Part shown: positions 18,605 through 27,319 of the stretch, one piece after another
How positions within the stretch are numbered: the first letter of the stretch is position 1
How the letters are laid out: every line of letters begins with the position of its first letter
From: CAVVFX01 sp963747535
Lineage (GTDB): Bacteria; Acidobacteriota; Terriglobia; Bryobacterales; Bryobacteraceae
Assembly: GCA_963747535.1 (NCBI GenBank)
Contig: CAVVFX010000008.1
Span: forward strand, 395,119 to 459,118
Length of the DNA stretch: 64,000 bases
Reading direction: 5' to 3'
Translations under genes and position numbers: made by a program
Notes under the pieces: generated by a model
Seen by the model: the letters and a program-made list of their open reading frames with translations, nothing else
Told to the model about the DNA's origin: nothing
Databases searched by the model: none

Positions 18605-18607
18605 GAC

Positions 18608-18838
18608 TCACTCCTCGGCCAGGTATTTGATATCGTGTTTGAAAATGAAGAGGTTTGGCTCACCGTCCCGGGTTACACGCATGAACCGCTTGTCGTAATA
18701 TTCGATCACGCCGCGTACTTCCTCGTTGTTACTCAGCTTGATGCGTACCGGCGTGTGATGTTCAATCAGACGTTTGAGATACTTGATCTCCTCAAAAGTC
18801 TGTTCAGGTGCTTTGGTGCCTCCGGCCTTCGCTGGCAA
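18608..18838 (-). CDS. Hfq-like Sm-fold RNA chaperone
   Basis: 76 residues from TTG 18836-18838, preceded by AGGAAG at suitable spacing. The central part is an Sm1-like motif (YLKRLIEHHTPVRIKLSNNEEVRGVIEYYDKRFMRV) and the end NLFIFKHDIKYLAEE corresponds to the Hfq Sm2 motif, where E. coli has YKHA. It lacks the classical Hfq start and is diverged, but length, order of motifs and the KH dipeptide fit an Hfq-type hexameric chaperone for small RNAs. It is the first gene of a two-gene operon with suhB. Confidence 0.75.
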   Translation of the reverse strand: MPAKAGGTKAPEQTFEEIKYLKRLIEHHTPVRIKLSNNEEVRGVIEYYDKRFMRVTRDGEPNLFIFKHDIKYLAEE

Positions 18839-18967
18839 TGCGCTTATCTTCCTTTTTCTACTTCCTCAATTGTGCCACAGACCTTGGTGCGCTCCAATGT
18901 AGATCAGAGTGATCCCCGGCAAAGAGGCCAATTTTGTGCGTAAGGATACGCTGGCGAACCGGAAACC

Positions 18968-19045
18968 CAGGCCAAAGGCCTACTCCACAGGCTTGCAAAC
19001 AGTTTATTCTTTCGTTGTGGAGTAGGCGTTTTCGCCTGCTCTTCG
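18968..19045. repeat. Intergenic repeat mosaic
   Basis: Contains AGGCCAAAGGCCTACTCCAC, CAGGCTTGCAAACAGTTTAT and GTGGAGTAGGCGTTTTCGCC in that order. The second and third modules appear in the same order at 4513-4560, so this is a shorter relative of the 252-bp element. It lies between the 3' end of the VWFA gene and the start of the Hfq-like gene. Confidence 0.65.
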
Positions 19046-19059
19046 CGCGCCGGAGAAAA

Positions 19060-20205
19060 CTATTCGACCGTGCGGGGAGCCGTGTAGCCAGCCTTCGCCA
19101 CGATCTGGTACTTGATCGGTTTGCCTTTTTCGTCGGTCACTTTGAGCGGTTCATTGGTCTCCGGGTTGATCAAATCGATCTTGATCTTGCGGAACTTGCC
19201 GTCCCGAGCCTGGTTGGTCGGTTGATAACCCAACGAATACTGGTTGCGCATCGATTGCACGATGTCGTTGAAAATCTGCGGGTACTCTCCATAGAAGCGC
19301 GGGAAGAAGGCCATCCCGCCGGTCTCCTTGGCGAACGTCCGCATTTCGTTGTCGGCCTGCAGAAAATCAAGGTTCTGCACCGCGCCCATTCTGCCGCGCG
19401 CGTCGGCCATTTCGCGCTGCATTTGCAGCAGGCCGAAGAAGTAGATCGGGACACCGTCTTCCTGCAGTTTCTTGCGGCACTGGTCGAAAGTCTGTTTGCT
19501 GAATGTGTCGATGCCGGAGGCAATCAGCAGAATGGCCTTGCGCCCTTCAATCGTTGTCATGCGGGTGGCCGTATCGGTGACGGCGTCGAAAAGATTGGCC
19601 TCGTGAAAAGCCGGGATGCGCAGGCGGGACAAGGCCTCCTGGGTCTTGTTGCGGTCGGTTGAGAAGTCCGAGAGGATCTCCGACCTCAAGTCATACGCCA
19701 CCACCGCGACATAGTCCTCGGGCTTCAGCATCTGTACAAAGCCGTACGTAGCCTGCAGAGTCTGGAACCAGCCGGCGCTGTAATACTGCTGAAATTTAGC
19801 GCTGAACTCGATCACCAGCGAGATCGTGATGGGGGCCTCGCCGATCGAGAAGTTGGTTAGCTTCTGAGGCACGCCGTCTTCCGTGATGCGGAAGTTGCCC
19901 TTGGGAATTTTGGGGATGAACCGGCCCTTATTGTCGAGCACCGAAACGTCGACCGTGACGACGTTGGACTCGACGTGGAAACTCGGACCCTCGAGAGTGG
20001 TCTCAGCGTTCTTCTTGTTAAACACCGAGGGGATTTTAGGCTGGTCCGAGTCGGCGGGGGGAGTGGAGGAATCGTCCGTCGGCGGCTTGCGGGGCTTGGC
20101 GACAGTCTGGCTCCCTGGATTTATGGGACCATCCTGGCCCTCCACGAGTACCGCGATGACGAGTACGGGAACGCAAAAGAGAAGCAGTTTCAGCCAAGGT
20201 TTCAT
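19060..20205 (-). CDS. Secreted VWFA-related protein (acidobacterial type)
   Basis: 381 residues with a signal peptide (MKPWLKLLLFCVPVLVIAVLVEG). Residues 70-120 hold the leader repeat of this family (VESNVVTVDVSVLDNKGRFIPKIPKGNFRITEDGVPQKLTNFS), followed by a von Willebrand A domain. The MIDAS Asp-x-Ser-x-Ser is replaced (VIEFSAKF), so metal binding is doubtful. The ending MRNQYSLGYQPTNQARDGKFRKIKI is characteristic. These proteins are very common in Acidobacteriota; the role is unknown, probably extracytoplasmic binding. Confidence 0.85.
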   Translation of the reverse strand: MKPWLKLLLFCVPVLVIAVLVEGQDGPINPGSQTVAKPRKPPTDDSSTPPADSDQPKIPSVFNKKNAETTLEGPSFHVESNVVTVDVSVLDNKGRFIPKIPKGNFRITEDGVPQKLTNFSIGEAPITISLVIEFSAKFQQYYSAGWFQTLQATYGFVQMLKPEDYVAVVAYDLRSEILSDFSTDRNKTQEALSRLRIPAFHEANLFDAVTDTATRMTTIEGRKAILLIASGIDTFSKQTFDQCRKKLQEDGVPIYFFGLLQMQREMADARGRMGAVQNLDFLQADNEMRTFAKETGGMAFFPRFYGEYPQIFNDIVQSMRNQYSLGYQPTNQARDGKFRKIKIDLINPETNEPLKVTDEKGKPIKYQIVAKAGYTAPRTVE

Positions 20206-20349
20206 TCGAGATACAGCCTCTGGATAGATGATACCTGAACGACGCTCGAGGTGCGACCCAGGTTTCCAACCAACTTTGGCGGATGGCCTCGTCCGGACCC
20301 GGGCGCGTGCCCCAACCGCCGGGTCGCCCTCAGGCTACCATTAGTTTTT

Positions 20350-22419
20350 ATGAACAAGTTGTTACCGAAGTCCGTTCTTCCCCTAATTACAGCCGTCGCG
20401 CTGGCCGTGACATCTCCGCTGAATGCGCAGACCTCGCAATCCGGAGTCGATCTGAATGCTCTCGACAAGACCGTTAACCCCTGCACTAATTTCTACCGGT
20501 ATGCCTGTGGCGCCTGGGTCGACAACCATCCCGTTCCCTCGGATCAGTCGCGCTGGACCCGCTTCCAGGAACTGGCCAACCATGACGACGAAATCGACCG
20601 CAAGATTCTGGAGCAGGCGGCCACGCCCAGCTCGGCCCGCTCGCCGGTCGAACAGAAAATCGGCGACTACTATGCCGCCTGCATGAATGAGGCTGCCATC
20701 GAGCAGAAGGGCGCCTCGCCGCTCGAACCCCTGCTCGATCGGATCGCAGCGGTGAAAAGCCGCGAGCAATTGACCGCGGAAATCATCCGCCTGCACCAAG
20801 AGGGCATCCGCGCATTCTTCGGTTTTCGGGCGGAGCCGGATGAAAAGAATGCCTCTACCAACATAGCCAGCGTAAATCAGGGTGGGATTTCGATGCCCGA
20901 CCGCGACTACTACTTGAAGGACGATCCGAAGACTGTAGAGCTACGCAAACAATTTCGCGAGCACGTGCGCAAGATGTTCGCCCTCCTCGACACGGGTTCG
21001 GCCTCGGATGCCGGCAGCAAGGCCGATGCCGTGTTGGCGATCGAAACCGCGCTCGCCCGTAACTCGCTCGATCGGGTAGCCATGCGTAACCCCGATAACA
21101 CCTACCACATCATGACCGTCGGGCAACTCGCGGAACTGACCCCGGATTTCGCCTGGCGTGAATATATAGCCCAGCCCGGCATTCCGCCGATCAAGTCGCT
21201 GAACGTCTCTGAGCCCGCCTTTTTCCAAGGCCTGAATAAGATCCTCGCCGGCGCCAGCCTCGACGATCTCAAGAGCTACCTCGCGTGGCATGCACTGAAC
21301 GACAGCGTGAATCTCGCGGACCGGCGCGCGTCGATCTCAGCCAATGTACTGCCGAAAGCGTTTGAAGACGAGAACTTTGACTTCAATTCGCGCATCCTGA
21401 ATGGAGTAAAGGAGCAGGAACCGCGTTGGAAGAGGTGCGTAGAGTCGACCGACAAGCTCCTCGGTGAGGCGCTCGGCCAGGAATTCGTCCGGGTCGCGTT
21501 CAGCGCGTCGAGTAAAGAGAAGATGCTCCGGATGGTGAGCGAAATCGAAGCCCAAATGGCCAAAGAGATCCGGTCCGCGGACTGGATGTCACCGGCCACC
21601 AAGGACCAGGCCATCACCAAGCTCCATGAGGTCGCCAACAAAATAGGCTATCCCGAGAAGTGGCGCGATTACAGCAAGGTAAAGATCGTTCCGGACGATG
21701 CTTTTGGCGATACCCAACGTGCCGCCATGTTCGGCATCGAGCGGCAACTGGCCAAAATCGGACAGCCGGTCGACAAAGCGGAGTGGAGTATGACACCGCC
21801 GACCGTCAATGCATACTATAGCCCGACGGAGAACAACATCAACTTCCCGGCCGGCATCCTGCAGCCGCCTTTCTACAATCCTCAAGCCGGAGACCCGGTA
21901 AATTACGGCGGCATCGGAAGCGTGATCGGGCATGAATTGACGCACGGCTTTGACGATCAGGGACGCCGTTATGATGGCCGCGGCAATCTTCGCGACTGGT
22001 GGACCGCGGAAGACGGCAAGGCCTTCGATCAGAGGGCCGACTGCATTGCGAAAGAATACGGCAGTTTCAGCCCGGTTCCCGGTGTCACTCTGAACGGCAA
22101 GTTAACGCTGGGAGAGAATGCGGCCGATAATGGCGGTATTCGCCTGTCATTCATGGCGCTGATGGACCGGATGGCCGGACATCCGCTGAGCAAGGTCGAC
22201 GGGTACACCCCGCAGCAGTTGTTCTTCCTCGGTTATGCCCAGGTATGGTGCGGTTCCAGCACTCCGGAAGCGGCGGCAGTGAGAGCGAAGACCGATCCGC
22301 ACTCCCCGGGCGAATTCAGGGTGAACGGCGTGATGCAAAACCTGCCGGAGTTCTCCTCCGCCTGGAGTTGCAAGGTGGGAGACGCGATGGTGTCGGATAA
22401 GGCGTGCCGGATCTGGTGA
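20350..22419 (+). CDS. M13 family zinc metallopeptidase (PepO/neprilysin-like)
   Basis: 689 residues from ATG 20350, which begins a signal peptide (MNKLLPKSVLPLITAVALAVTSPLNAQ); the open frame further upstream is not needed. The family opening NPCTNFYRYACGAWVDNHPVP is present. Zinc ligands are HELTH (His528 region) with the third ligand in GENAADNGG, and the protein ends with the typical CRIW. It degrades oligopeptides in the periplasm or outside the cell. Confidence 0.95.
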   Translation: MNKLLPKSVLPLITAVALAVTSPLNAQTSQSGVDLNALDKTVNPCTNFYRYACGAWVDNHPVPSDQSRWTRFQELANHDDEIDRKILEQAATPSSARSPVEQKIGDYYAACMNEAAIEQKGASPLEPLLDRIAAVKSREQLTAEIIRLHQEGIRAFFGFRAEPDEKNASTNIASVNQGGISMPDRDYYLKDDPKTVELRKQFREHVRKMFALLDTGSASDAGSKADAVLAIETALARNSLDRVAMRNPDNTYHIMTVGQLAELTPDFAWREYIAQPGIPPIKSLNVSEPAFFQGLNKILAGASLDDLKSYLAWHALNDSVNLADRRASISANVLPKAFEDENFDFNSRILNGVKEQEPRWKRCVESTDKLLGEALGQEFVRVAFSASSKEKMLRMVSEIEAQMAKEIRSADWMSPATKDQAITKLHEVANKIGYPEKWRDYSKVKIVPDDAFGDTQRAAMFGIERQLAKIGQPVDKAEWSMTPPTVNAYYSPTENNINFPAGILQPPFYNPQAGDPVNYGGIGSVIGHELTHGFDDQGRRYDGRGNLRDWWTAEDGKAFDQRADCIAKEYGSFSPVPGVTLNGKLTLGENAADNGGIRLSFMALMDRMAGHPLSKVDGYTPQQLFFLGYAQVWCGSSTPEAAAVRAKTDPHSPGEFRVNGVMQNLPEFSSAWSCKVGDAMVSDKACRIW

Positions 22420-22428
22420 CCCTGGTGT

Positions 22429-22447
22429 GACAGACTTCAAGTCTGTC
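22429..22447. terminator. Hairpin between convergent peptidase and regulator genes
   Basis: GACAGACTT-C-AAGTCTGTC, 9-bp perfect arms, no U-tract. It is one of the CAGAC/GTCTG hairpins dispersed in this window and probably serves as a bidirectional terminator. Confidence 0.6.
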
Positions 22448-22466
22448 CGCGCTGCGAACCAGCTCT

Positions 22467-23087
22467 TCATAATTTAACCAGCCCCCGCCGGATGGCTTGC
22501 GAAACCGCTTCCGTCCGGCTGGCTGCGCCGAGTTTCGCCAGGATCGACGCCACGTGCGTCTTGACGGTGTGCTCGGAGATGCTCAATTGATAAGCCACCA
22601 GCTTATTGCTCAAGCCCTCGGCGATCAGGTCGAGCACTTCGAGTTCGCGGTCACTCAAAGGCTCAGCCGGCAACCCAGAAATCGGCTGCGCCGGCGGTAG
22701 CATGGCGGGCAATTCAGTGCCGCCGACGACCACCAATCCGACGCTCACCGCGTGAACTGCGGCTTCGATCTCCTCAGTCGTCGCCTCGCGGGACAGCACA
22801 CCGCGGACTCCGGCCGCCAGCGCCGCGGCCACCAGCGCCGGATCCGGCATGTCGATCAGCAGCACAGCAGGCAACGGCAGACCGCCAAGTACCCGCACAC
22901 GGTCAGGTTGAATATCGCCGGCTTCGAGCAGCAGGACATCGGCCTGCAGACCGGCTGAGTCCACGTCGTTCAGCAGCAGCGCGAGATCCAGCGAACGAAC
23001 CAGCTCAAGCGCCGGACTCGAGTGCACCACGCTTTCGAGTCCGGCGCGAGAGATGCTGGACCTGGCAGCTACAATGACACGAATCAC
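22467..23087 (-). CDS. NarL/LuxR-type regulator with a degenerate receiver domain
   Basis: 206 residues. The C-terminal HTH (about 140-206: LSDRELEVLDLIAEGLSNKLVAYQLSISEHTVKTHVASILAKLG) is a good LuxR DNA-binding domain. The N-terminal part has the receiver fold, but the phosphorylation site is gone: the acidic pair is Ala7-Ala8, the phospho-acceptor Asp is Glu55 (DVLLLE), and the conserved Lys is Arg100. It is unlikely to be switched by a kinase; Glu55 may mimic phosphorylation. The start overlaps the stop of the upstream protease gene by 4 bp. Confidence 0.88.
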   Translation of the reverse strand: MIRVIVAARSSISRAGLESVVHSSPALELVRSLDLALLLNDVDSAGLQADVLLLEAGDIQPDRVRVLGGLPLPAVLLIDMPDPALVAAALAAGVRGVLSREATTEEIEAAVHAVSVGLVVVGGTELPAMLPPAQPISGLPAEPLSDRELEVLDLIAEGLSNKLVAYQLSISEHTVKTHVASILAKLGAASRTEAVSQAIRRGLVKL

Positions 23088-23914
23088 GCCGCCCTCGCCC
23101 CTGTCTGGGTCAGTTGAGCTACCGCCGTGCGGATCGTGGGGCTGGCTCCTCTGCGAAATTGAATCGCGAGAGTACCGGTGCCGGCAGTGCGGATGGCGCG
23201 CTCCAGGTCTTCCGCAGACCGGAACCGGGACCCTGCCGCTCCGACCAGAACGTCGCCCTGATACAGGGAGGCCCGTTCGGCGCTGGAGCCGGGAACCACT
23301 TCCAGAACCACGAAGCCGATCTGCCCGTCGTCCTTGCGCAGCAGCGCCGGATGGACCACGACTCCCAGTCGAGGCTCCGGCTGTTGCCCGGTGGAGACAA
23401 AGCTCACCACCGAGTTCGAAGGAATCGCGAAGCCCAGTCCGCCCGCAACCATGGAGTTAATACCCACCACTTCTCCTTTGGCATTCGCCAGTGGGCCGCC
23501 GGAATTTCCGGGCGCGAGGCGGACATCGCTGATTACCCAGGGCCTCTCAACCTGGTGGATCACCCCGGTACTGACCGCTCCGACAAAGCCCAGGGGATTG
23601 CCCACCGCGATCACGAACTCACCGGGCCGCAGCGTTGCGGAATCGCCGTGGGTCGCGGCAGGTAGGCTGGAAGCACTGATCTGCAATGCCGCCAGATCTC
23701 GCGCGCGGTCGTGCCTGAGAATGCGCGCCGCAAGCCGGCGGCCGTCCCAAAGTTCGACCAGTGGCGAATTTCCCCGTATGACGTGCGCGTTGGTAACGAT
23801 AACGCCCTTGGCCGTCCAGATGACGCCGGATCCTGAACCCCGGCCGCCGGATTGTACCCGAACGGTGGAACGGCGAAGCCGCTCCGTGACTTCGCCGAAA
23901 GCTTCGACTGCCAT
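23084..23914 (-). CDS. HtrA-like serine protease with PDZ domain, no signal peptide
   Basis: 276 residues. The chymotrypsin-like triad is intact: His44 in TNAHV, Asp73 in ARDLAAL and Ser138 in APGNSGGPL. A PDZ domain follows (about 185-270: GFVVLEVVPGSSAERASLYQGDVLVGAAG). Unlike DegP/DegQ there is no signal peptide or membrane anchor, so the enzyme should be cytoplasmic. It is translationally coupled to the LuxR-type regulator and lies downstream of a paralogue lacking the catalytic His. The three genes probably act together. Confidence 0.9.
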   Translation of the reverse strand: MAVEAFGEVTERLRRSTVRVQSGGRGSGSGVIWTAKGVIVTNAHVIRGNSPLVELWDGRRLAARILRHDRARDLAALQISASSLPAATHGDSATLRPGEFVIAVGNPLGFVGAVSTGVIHQVERPWVISDVRLAPGNSGGPLANAKGEVVGINSMVAGGLGFAIPSNSVVSFVSTGQQPEPRLGVVVHPALLRKDDGQIGFVVLEVVPGSSAERASLYQGDVLVGAAGSRFRSAEDLERAIRTAGTGTLAIQFRRGASPTIRTAVAQLTQTGARAA

Positions 23915-24021
23915 ATGCCTCGCTCCTTATTATTTTCTCCACCAAACACGGGCCACAGATGAACAGTGATAGACGCCGATAAGACCTCTGCTTTCGGCGC
24001 GCCGATTTGCTGAGCGCCAAA

Positions 24022-24067
24022 GCGGCTGCTGCGCAGCCGGGGCAGACCACAAAAAACGATGGTCTGC
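24022..24067. repeat. Palindrome plus CAGACC hairpin between the two protease-like genes
   Basis: GCGGCTGCTGCGCAGCCG then GCAGACCA/TGGTCTGC arms around CAAAAAACGA. It may terminate or attenuate transcription between the two genes of this operon. Confidence 0.6.
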
Positions 24068-24092
24068 GCCACGGTGTTCATCTGCTGGCACT

Positions 24093-25073
24093 CTATCCTT
24101 TCTTGCGGATGGGACGTTCGCCAACCCGGACGCTCGCCTCCTGTACATCGCCCGCGCGCAAGAGCCGGAAGACTACGGTTTCGCCGGTGCCCGCGTGATT
24201 GAGCACGGTCGCCAGCACTTCGGGATCGGAGAGAACCTCCGCGCCGCCCGCAATGAGCACGTCCCCGAGGATCAAGCCGGCGGCCGCCGCGGGACCGTCC
24301 GGTTCAATGCCGAGGATCATGATGCCGGTCTCCTGGGTGAGTTGGAACTTGTCTTTGAGATCGCGAGGAAGAGTCACTGGCTGTAACGAGATTCCCAGAT
24401 AGGGGCGGCTCACGTGGCCTTTTTCCTGCAGCCCCTTTGCGACGCGATCAATGGTCTTCGGTGTCACCGCGAGGACCGAACTGCGCGACAAGCCCGTGGA
24501 CACCACTCCCACCAGGTCGCCGGTCGCATCCACCACGCCGCCTCCGGATGAAGTCGGATAAACTCCGACGTCCAGGCGAACGAACGGATCGAGCCGTCCG
24601 CCGCGCCACGACTGCCATTCTCCGGACACCCCGCTGATGATGCCAAAGGAGGCGATGGGGCCGGTATTGGCAGTGCGTCCCACAGCCAGAACCAGCCGGC
24701 CCACCTTCAGCGAATCGTCGGACGCGAAAGTGGCGGGAGCAAGATCACCGGTATCGGCTTCGAGCAGCGCGAGATCGGTGCCCGGATCGCGGCCCTGCAG
24801 CCGTGCGTCGGCGACGCGCCCGTCGGGAAACAGGACCCGGATACCTTCGTCCGCTCGCACACCTTCACTCGAAGTGAGAATGAAGTTCTTCTGCCAGATG
24901 ATGCCGCTCGATCCGATACGCGGCCTCGCATGTACTGCCACGATGACGCCGGCAGCTTTCTCGACCGCGCTCGCCAGTTGATTGGATAGATTTACAAAAT
25001 CGGTTGCCATGACTACAGCATGCGCCCGCGGTATGCCCCTGAACATCGGAAGAAAGAGCGATGTCTCACTCAT
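24093..25073 (-). CDS. HtrA-like pseudoprotease with PDZ domain
   Basis: 326 residues from the first ATG; ATG 25010 (MATDFVNLSNQLASAVEKAAG) gives 305 and matches the start of the paralogue better. The trypsin fold is recognisable, but the catalytic His is replaced by Glu (LTSSEGV where LTNAHV is expected). The Asp (TDLALLE) and a Ser in YPTSSGGGVV remain. A PDZ domain follows (MILGIEPDGPAAAAGLILGDVLIAGG). No signal peptide is visible from the later start. It probably binds peptides or regulates the active paralogue rather than cutting. Confidence 0.85.
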   Translation of the reverse strand: MSETSLFLPMFRGIPRAHAVVMATDFVNLSNQLASAVEKAAGVIVAVHARPRIGSSGIIWQKNFILTSSEGVRADEGIRVLFPDGRVADARLQGRDPGTDLALLEADTGDLAPATFASDDSLKVGRLVLAVGRTANTGPIASFGIISGVSGEWQSWRGGRLDPFVRLDVGVYPTSSGGGVVDATGDLVGVVSTGLSRSSVLAVTPKTIDRVAKGLQEKGHVSRPYLGISLQPVTLPRDLKDKFQLTQETGIMILGIEPDGPAAAAGLILGDVLIAGGAEVLSDPEVLATVLNHAGTGETVVFRLLRAGDVQEASVRVGERPIRKKG

Positions 25074-25202
25074 CCAAACGGGTGAGAGCCGCGACTTCGC
25101 GTAATGCTCTGCCGATGGAAGATCAGCTGCGCGCGTTAACTGGAGCCGGCGGCTATGGCCGGGCGCAGAAAAAACGCGGCTACCGCCGCATGTCCCCCTG
25201 TC

Positions 25203-26213
25203 TTATCGACCCGGTGTGCGTTTTGCCGGAAGGGGGATCGGCTGCGGATTGACGGAAATGCGCTCCTCGGGACTGCCTTCGGGCCTCGAATCGCCATAGT
25301 AGCCGCTGCGCGAGAGAACCTGCAGACCCGGTTGGTTTACCTGTACCTCCAAACGATGAAACCGCTCCTTGGTCAGCGGAATATCCTTCGGATAAAACGC
25401 CAGAAAATACTGGGTTCGCAGCTCACGTATAATCTGATCGAAGGCGCGATCCATGGCCGCACCGAGGGTTGGCAAAAAAACCCGTCCTCCGGTGCCTTGC
25501 GCCAGGCCGGTGAGCGCATTCTCCCCTCCGATATTACGTCCAGCGTCGTTCTCAATGGGGACCACCAGAATGGGATAGATCGAGCAATCCGCCAACTGCG
25601 CCGACTCCAGGGCCGCGTGATAATCCTTGCTGCTGACCGTGTCACCGCCGTCGGTAACGATGACCATGACGCGCCGGCCCTGGCGATGCTGCAGTTCCCC
25701 GGAGGCCAGGTAGATGGCGTCGTATAGCGCGGTGCCGGCCTCGCCCTTCAGAGTCCGCAACGGACGCTCGAGAGCTGCCGCGTTGTGCGAGAAATCGTGT
25801 TGCAGCACGATCTGGTAGTTGAAGCTATAAATTCCGACTGCGTCTTCCAGGTTGCCTTCCCGGAACAGAGCGCGAAGAAAGCGCGACACCGAATCGACTT
25901 CGTATTTGAGATCCTTGGCGGTCGAACCGCTGTTGTCAATGAGCAGCGCGACCGAGAGAGGCTGCTCGGTGCGCCGTTCAAAGATGGCAACTTCCTGCGG
26001 GACGCCGTTGTCGCGAATGCTGAAGTTCGCCTTATCGAGCGACCCGATCAAGGCGCCGGATGCGTCCTTCACCGTCGCGAGCACCCGCACCAGCCGTACG
26101 TTCACACGAATGGGCTCTTGCGCCAAAGCCGTCGCCAGCAACAGCGCAATGAGGACTGTGGAGCAGGCGCTGGATCTGGCGCTAGCTTTTCGCCACCACG
26201 GGAGCACGCTCAT
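25203..26213 (-). CDS. Secreted VWFA-related protein (acidobacterial type)
   Basis: 336 residues from ATG 26211-26213, which starts a signal sequence (TVLIALLLATALAQEP). The leader repeat VNVRLVRVLATVKDASGALIGSLDKANFSIRDNGVPQEVAIFERR is followed by a VWFA domain with an intact MIDAS (LIDNSGSTAKD). It ends with the family motif LRTQYFLAFYPKDIPLTKERFHRLEV. The start overlaps the end of the MoaD-MoaE gene by 32 bp. Probably an extracytoplasmic metal-dependent adhesion or ligand-binding protein. Confidence 0.87.
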   Translation of the reverse strand: MSVLPWWRKASARSSACSTVLIALLLATALAQEPIRVNVRLVRVLATVKDASGALIGSLDKANFSIRDNGVPQEVAIFERRTEQPLSVALLIDNSGSTAKDLKYEVDSVSRFLRALFREGNLEDAVGIYSFNYQIVLQHDFSHNAAALERPLRTLKGEAGTALYDAIYLASGELQHRQGRRVMVIVTDGGDTVSSKDYHAALESAQLADCSIYPILVVPIENDAGRNIGGENALTGLAQGTGGRVFLPTLGAAMDRAFDQIIRELRTQYFLAFYPKDIPLTKERFHRLEVQVNQPGLQVLSRSGYYGDSRPEGSPEERISVNPQPIPLPAKRTPGR

Positions 26214-26928
26214 CCCACTCTCCTTCCACCCAAACCTCGCCGTCGGCGAAATACTCCTTCTTCCAGATAGGAACGAGCTTTTTGAGACGATTGATGCCCT
26301 CCAGTGCGGCATCGAACGCCGGCTTACGGTGCGGAGCCGACACTACGATCGCCACACTGGCCTCGCCGATCTCCATGCGCCCCAACCGGTGCACCATCGC
26401 GACTCTCCCCACGACTCCCGACGCAGCGATCTCGCGGCCGATTTCGGCAATCTTGCGAATGGCCATTTCCTCATAACATTCGTAGTCGAGAAAGAGCGTG
26501 GCGCGGCCTTTGGAATTGTTCCGCACCACGCCTTCGAACGCGATTACGGCGCCATCTTCGCCGCGGCGCACCAACTCGGTGAGGGCACGGGTATCGATGG
26601 GCTGCCGGGTCAGAGCGAAGAAGTGTCCCGCGGGGTCGGAGATCTGGTGAGAAAAGCCCTGAGGGGACAAGGCGCCGGTATTACCGCCGCTTACCGGAGG
26701 CAAAAACGCGATCTCGTCGCCATCCGCCACGGGAGACGACAGGTCCGCGAACTCGTGATTGCGCGCCATCACGATGCTGCGAGCCATCTGGTCGAGTTGG
26801 GGAAACCTCTCGGCGTAGTGCCGGAAGACGCCGTCCAGGTGCGACCCATCCGCCAAATCGAGCCGATCTTCCGAGCGGCCCGTCACGTCCTTTAAGAGGC
26901 CGAAAAAGAGTACTTTGACCGTCATCAA
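26182..26928 (-). CDS. Fused molybdopterin synthase MoaD-MoaE (MoaX type)
   Basis: 248 residues. Residues 3-82 are MoaD, the sulfur carrier, ending in the expected Gly-Gly (FLPPVSGG); residues 95-248 are MoaE (VIAFEGVVRNNSKG, MVHRLGRMEIGEASVAIVVSAPHR, LVPIWKKEYF), with the conserved Lys and Arg of its active site. Because MoaD needs a free C-terminal Gly-Gly to form a thiocarboxylate, the fusion must be cut after Gly82, as described for MoaX of Mycobacterium tuberculosis. No other molybdenum-cofactor genes are nearby. Confidence 0.9.
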   Translation of the reverse strand: MMTVKVLFFGLLKDVTGRSEDRLDLADGSHLDGVFRHYAERFPQLDQMARSIVMARNHEFADLSSPVADGDEIAFLPPVSGGNTGALSPQGFSHQISDPAGHFFALTRQPIDTRALTELVRRGEDGAVIAFEGVVRNNSKGRATLFLDYECYEEMAIRKIAEIGREIAASGVVGRVAMVHRLGRMEIGEASVAIVVSAPHRKPAFDAALEGINRLKKLVPIWKKEYFADGEVWVEGEWDERAPVVAKS

Positions 26929-26974
26929 TACCCGTAGCGTAACAGACGGGTTACGTGGGGATCCGGTTCCAGCC

Positions 26975-27010
26975 TATGGCAGAAGTCGACGCAGGCCGAA
27001 GGCCTCCTCA
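26975..27010. repeat. One end of the MITE-like repeat
   Basis: ATGGCAGAAGTCGACGCAGG followed by CCGAAGGCCTCCTC. It matches the left 35 bp of the element at 4339-4590 (GTGGCAGAAGTCGACGCGGG...) but has no right end. A truncated copy. Confidence 0.6.
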
Positions 27011-27034
27011 GCACAAACGCTTGCCTAGCCTGGA

Positions 27035-27319
27035 CTAGGCTGCGCCCTCCAACTTCTGTCCGCGATCCGATAATATTTCCATTTCGAGGTCGATTGCCCG
27101 GAGAACCGCGGCGTGGGTTCGTGCCCGCGCATCCGCGGGCGATGCCCATTTATGAAACTCGGTCAGGAGGGTGGTCTCGAACTTCTTGATCTTCGCATCG
27201 AGACGAGCCTCCATGTCGGCCATCTTCGCATCGACACGGTTCCCCACATCAGCCATCTTCGCATCGAGATCGGCCAGCCTCGAGTGGAGCCGCGTCTCCA
27301 TTGCATCCAGATATTGCAA
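27035..27319 (-). CDS. Small coiled-coil protein with internal tandem repeats, possibly frameshifted
   Basis: 94 residues from TTG 27319. Residues 15-45 repeat the unit (L/V)DAKMAD(V/M), encoded by tandem copies of a roughly 30-bp sequence, and predict a coiled coil. Codons upstream in this frame (EKAGEATG) join smoothly to an ATG-started stretch in the next frame (MNEFVITTLEAGK, from about 27372), so a one-base indel in the AAAAGG run may have removed the true start. Function unknown. Confidence 0.6.
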   Translation of the reverse strand: MQYLDAMETRLHSRLADLDAKMADVGNRVDAKMADMEARLDAKIKKFETTLLTEFHKWASPADARARTHAAVLRAIDLEMEILSDRGQKLEGAA

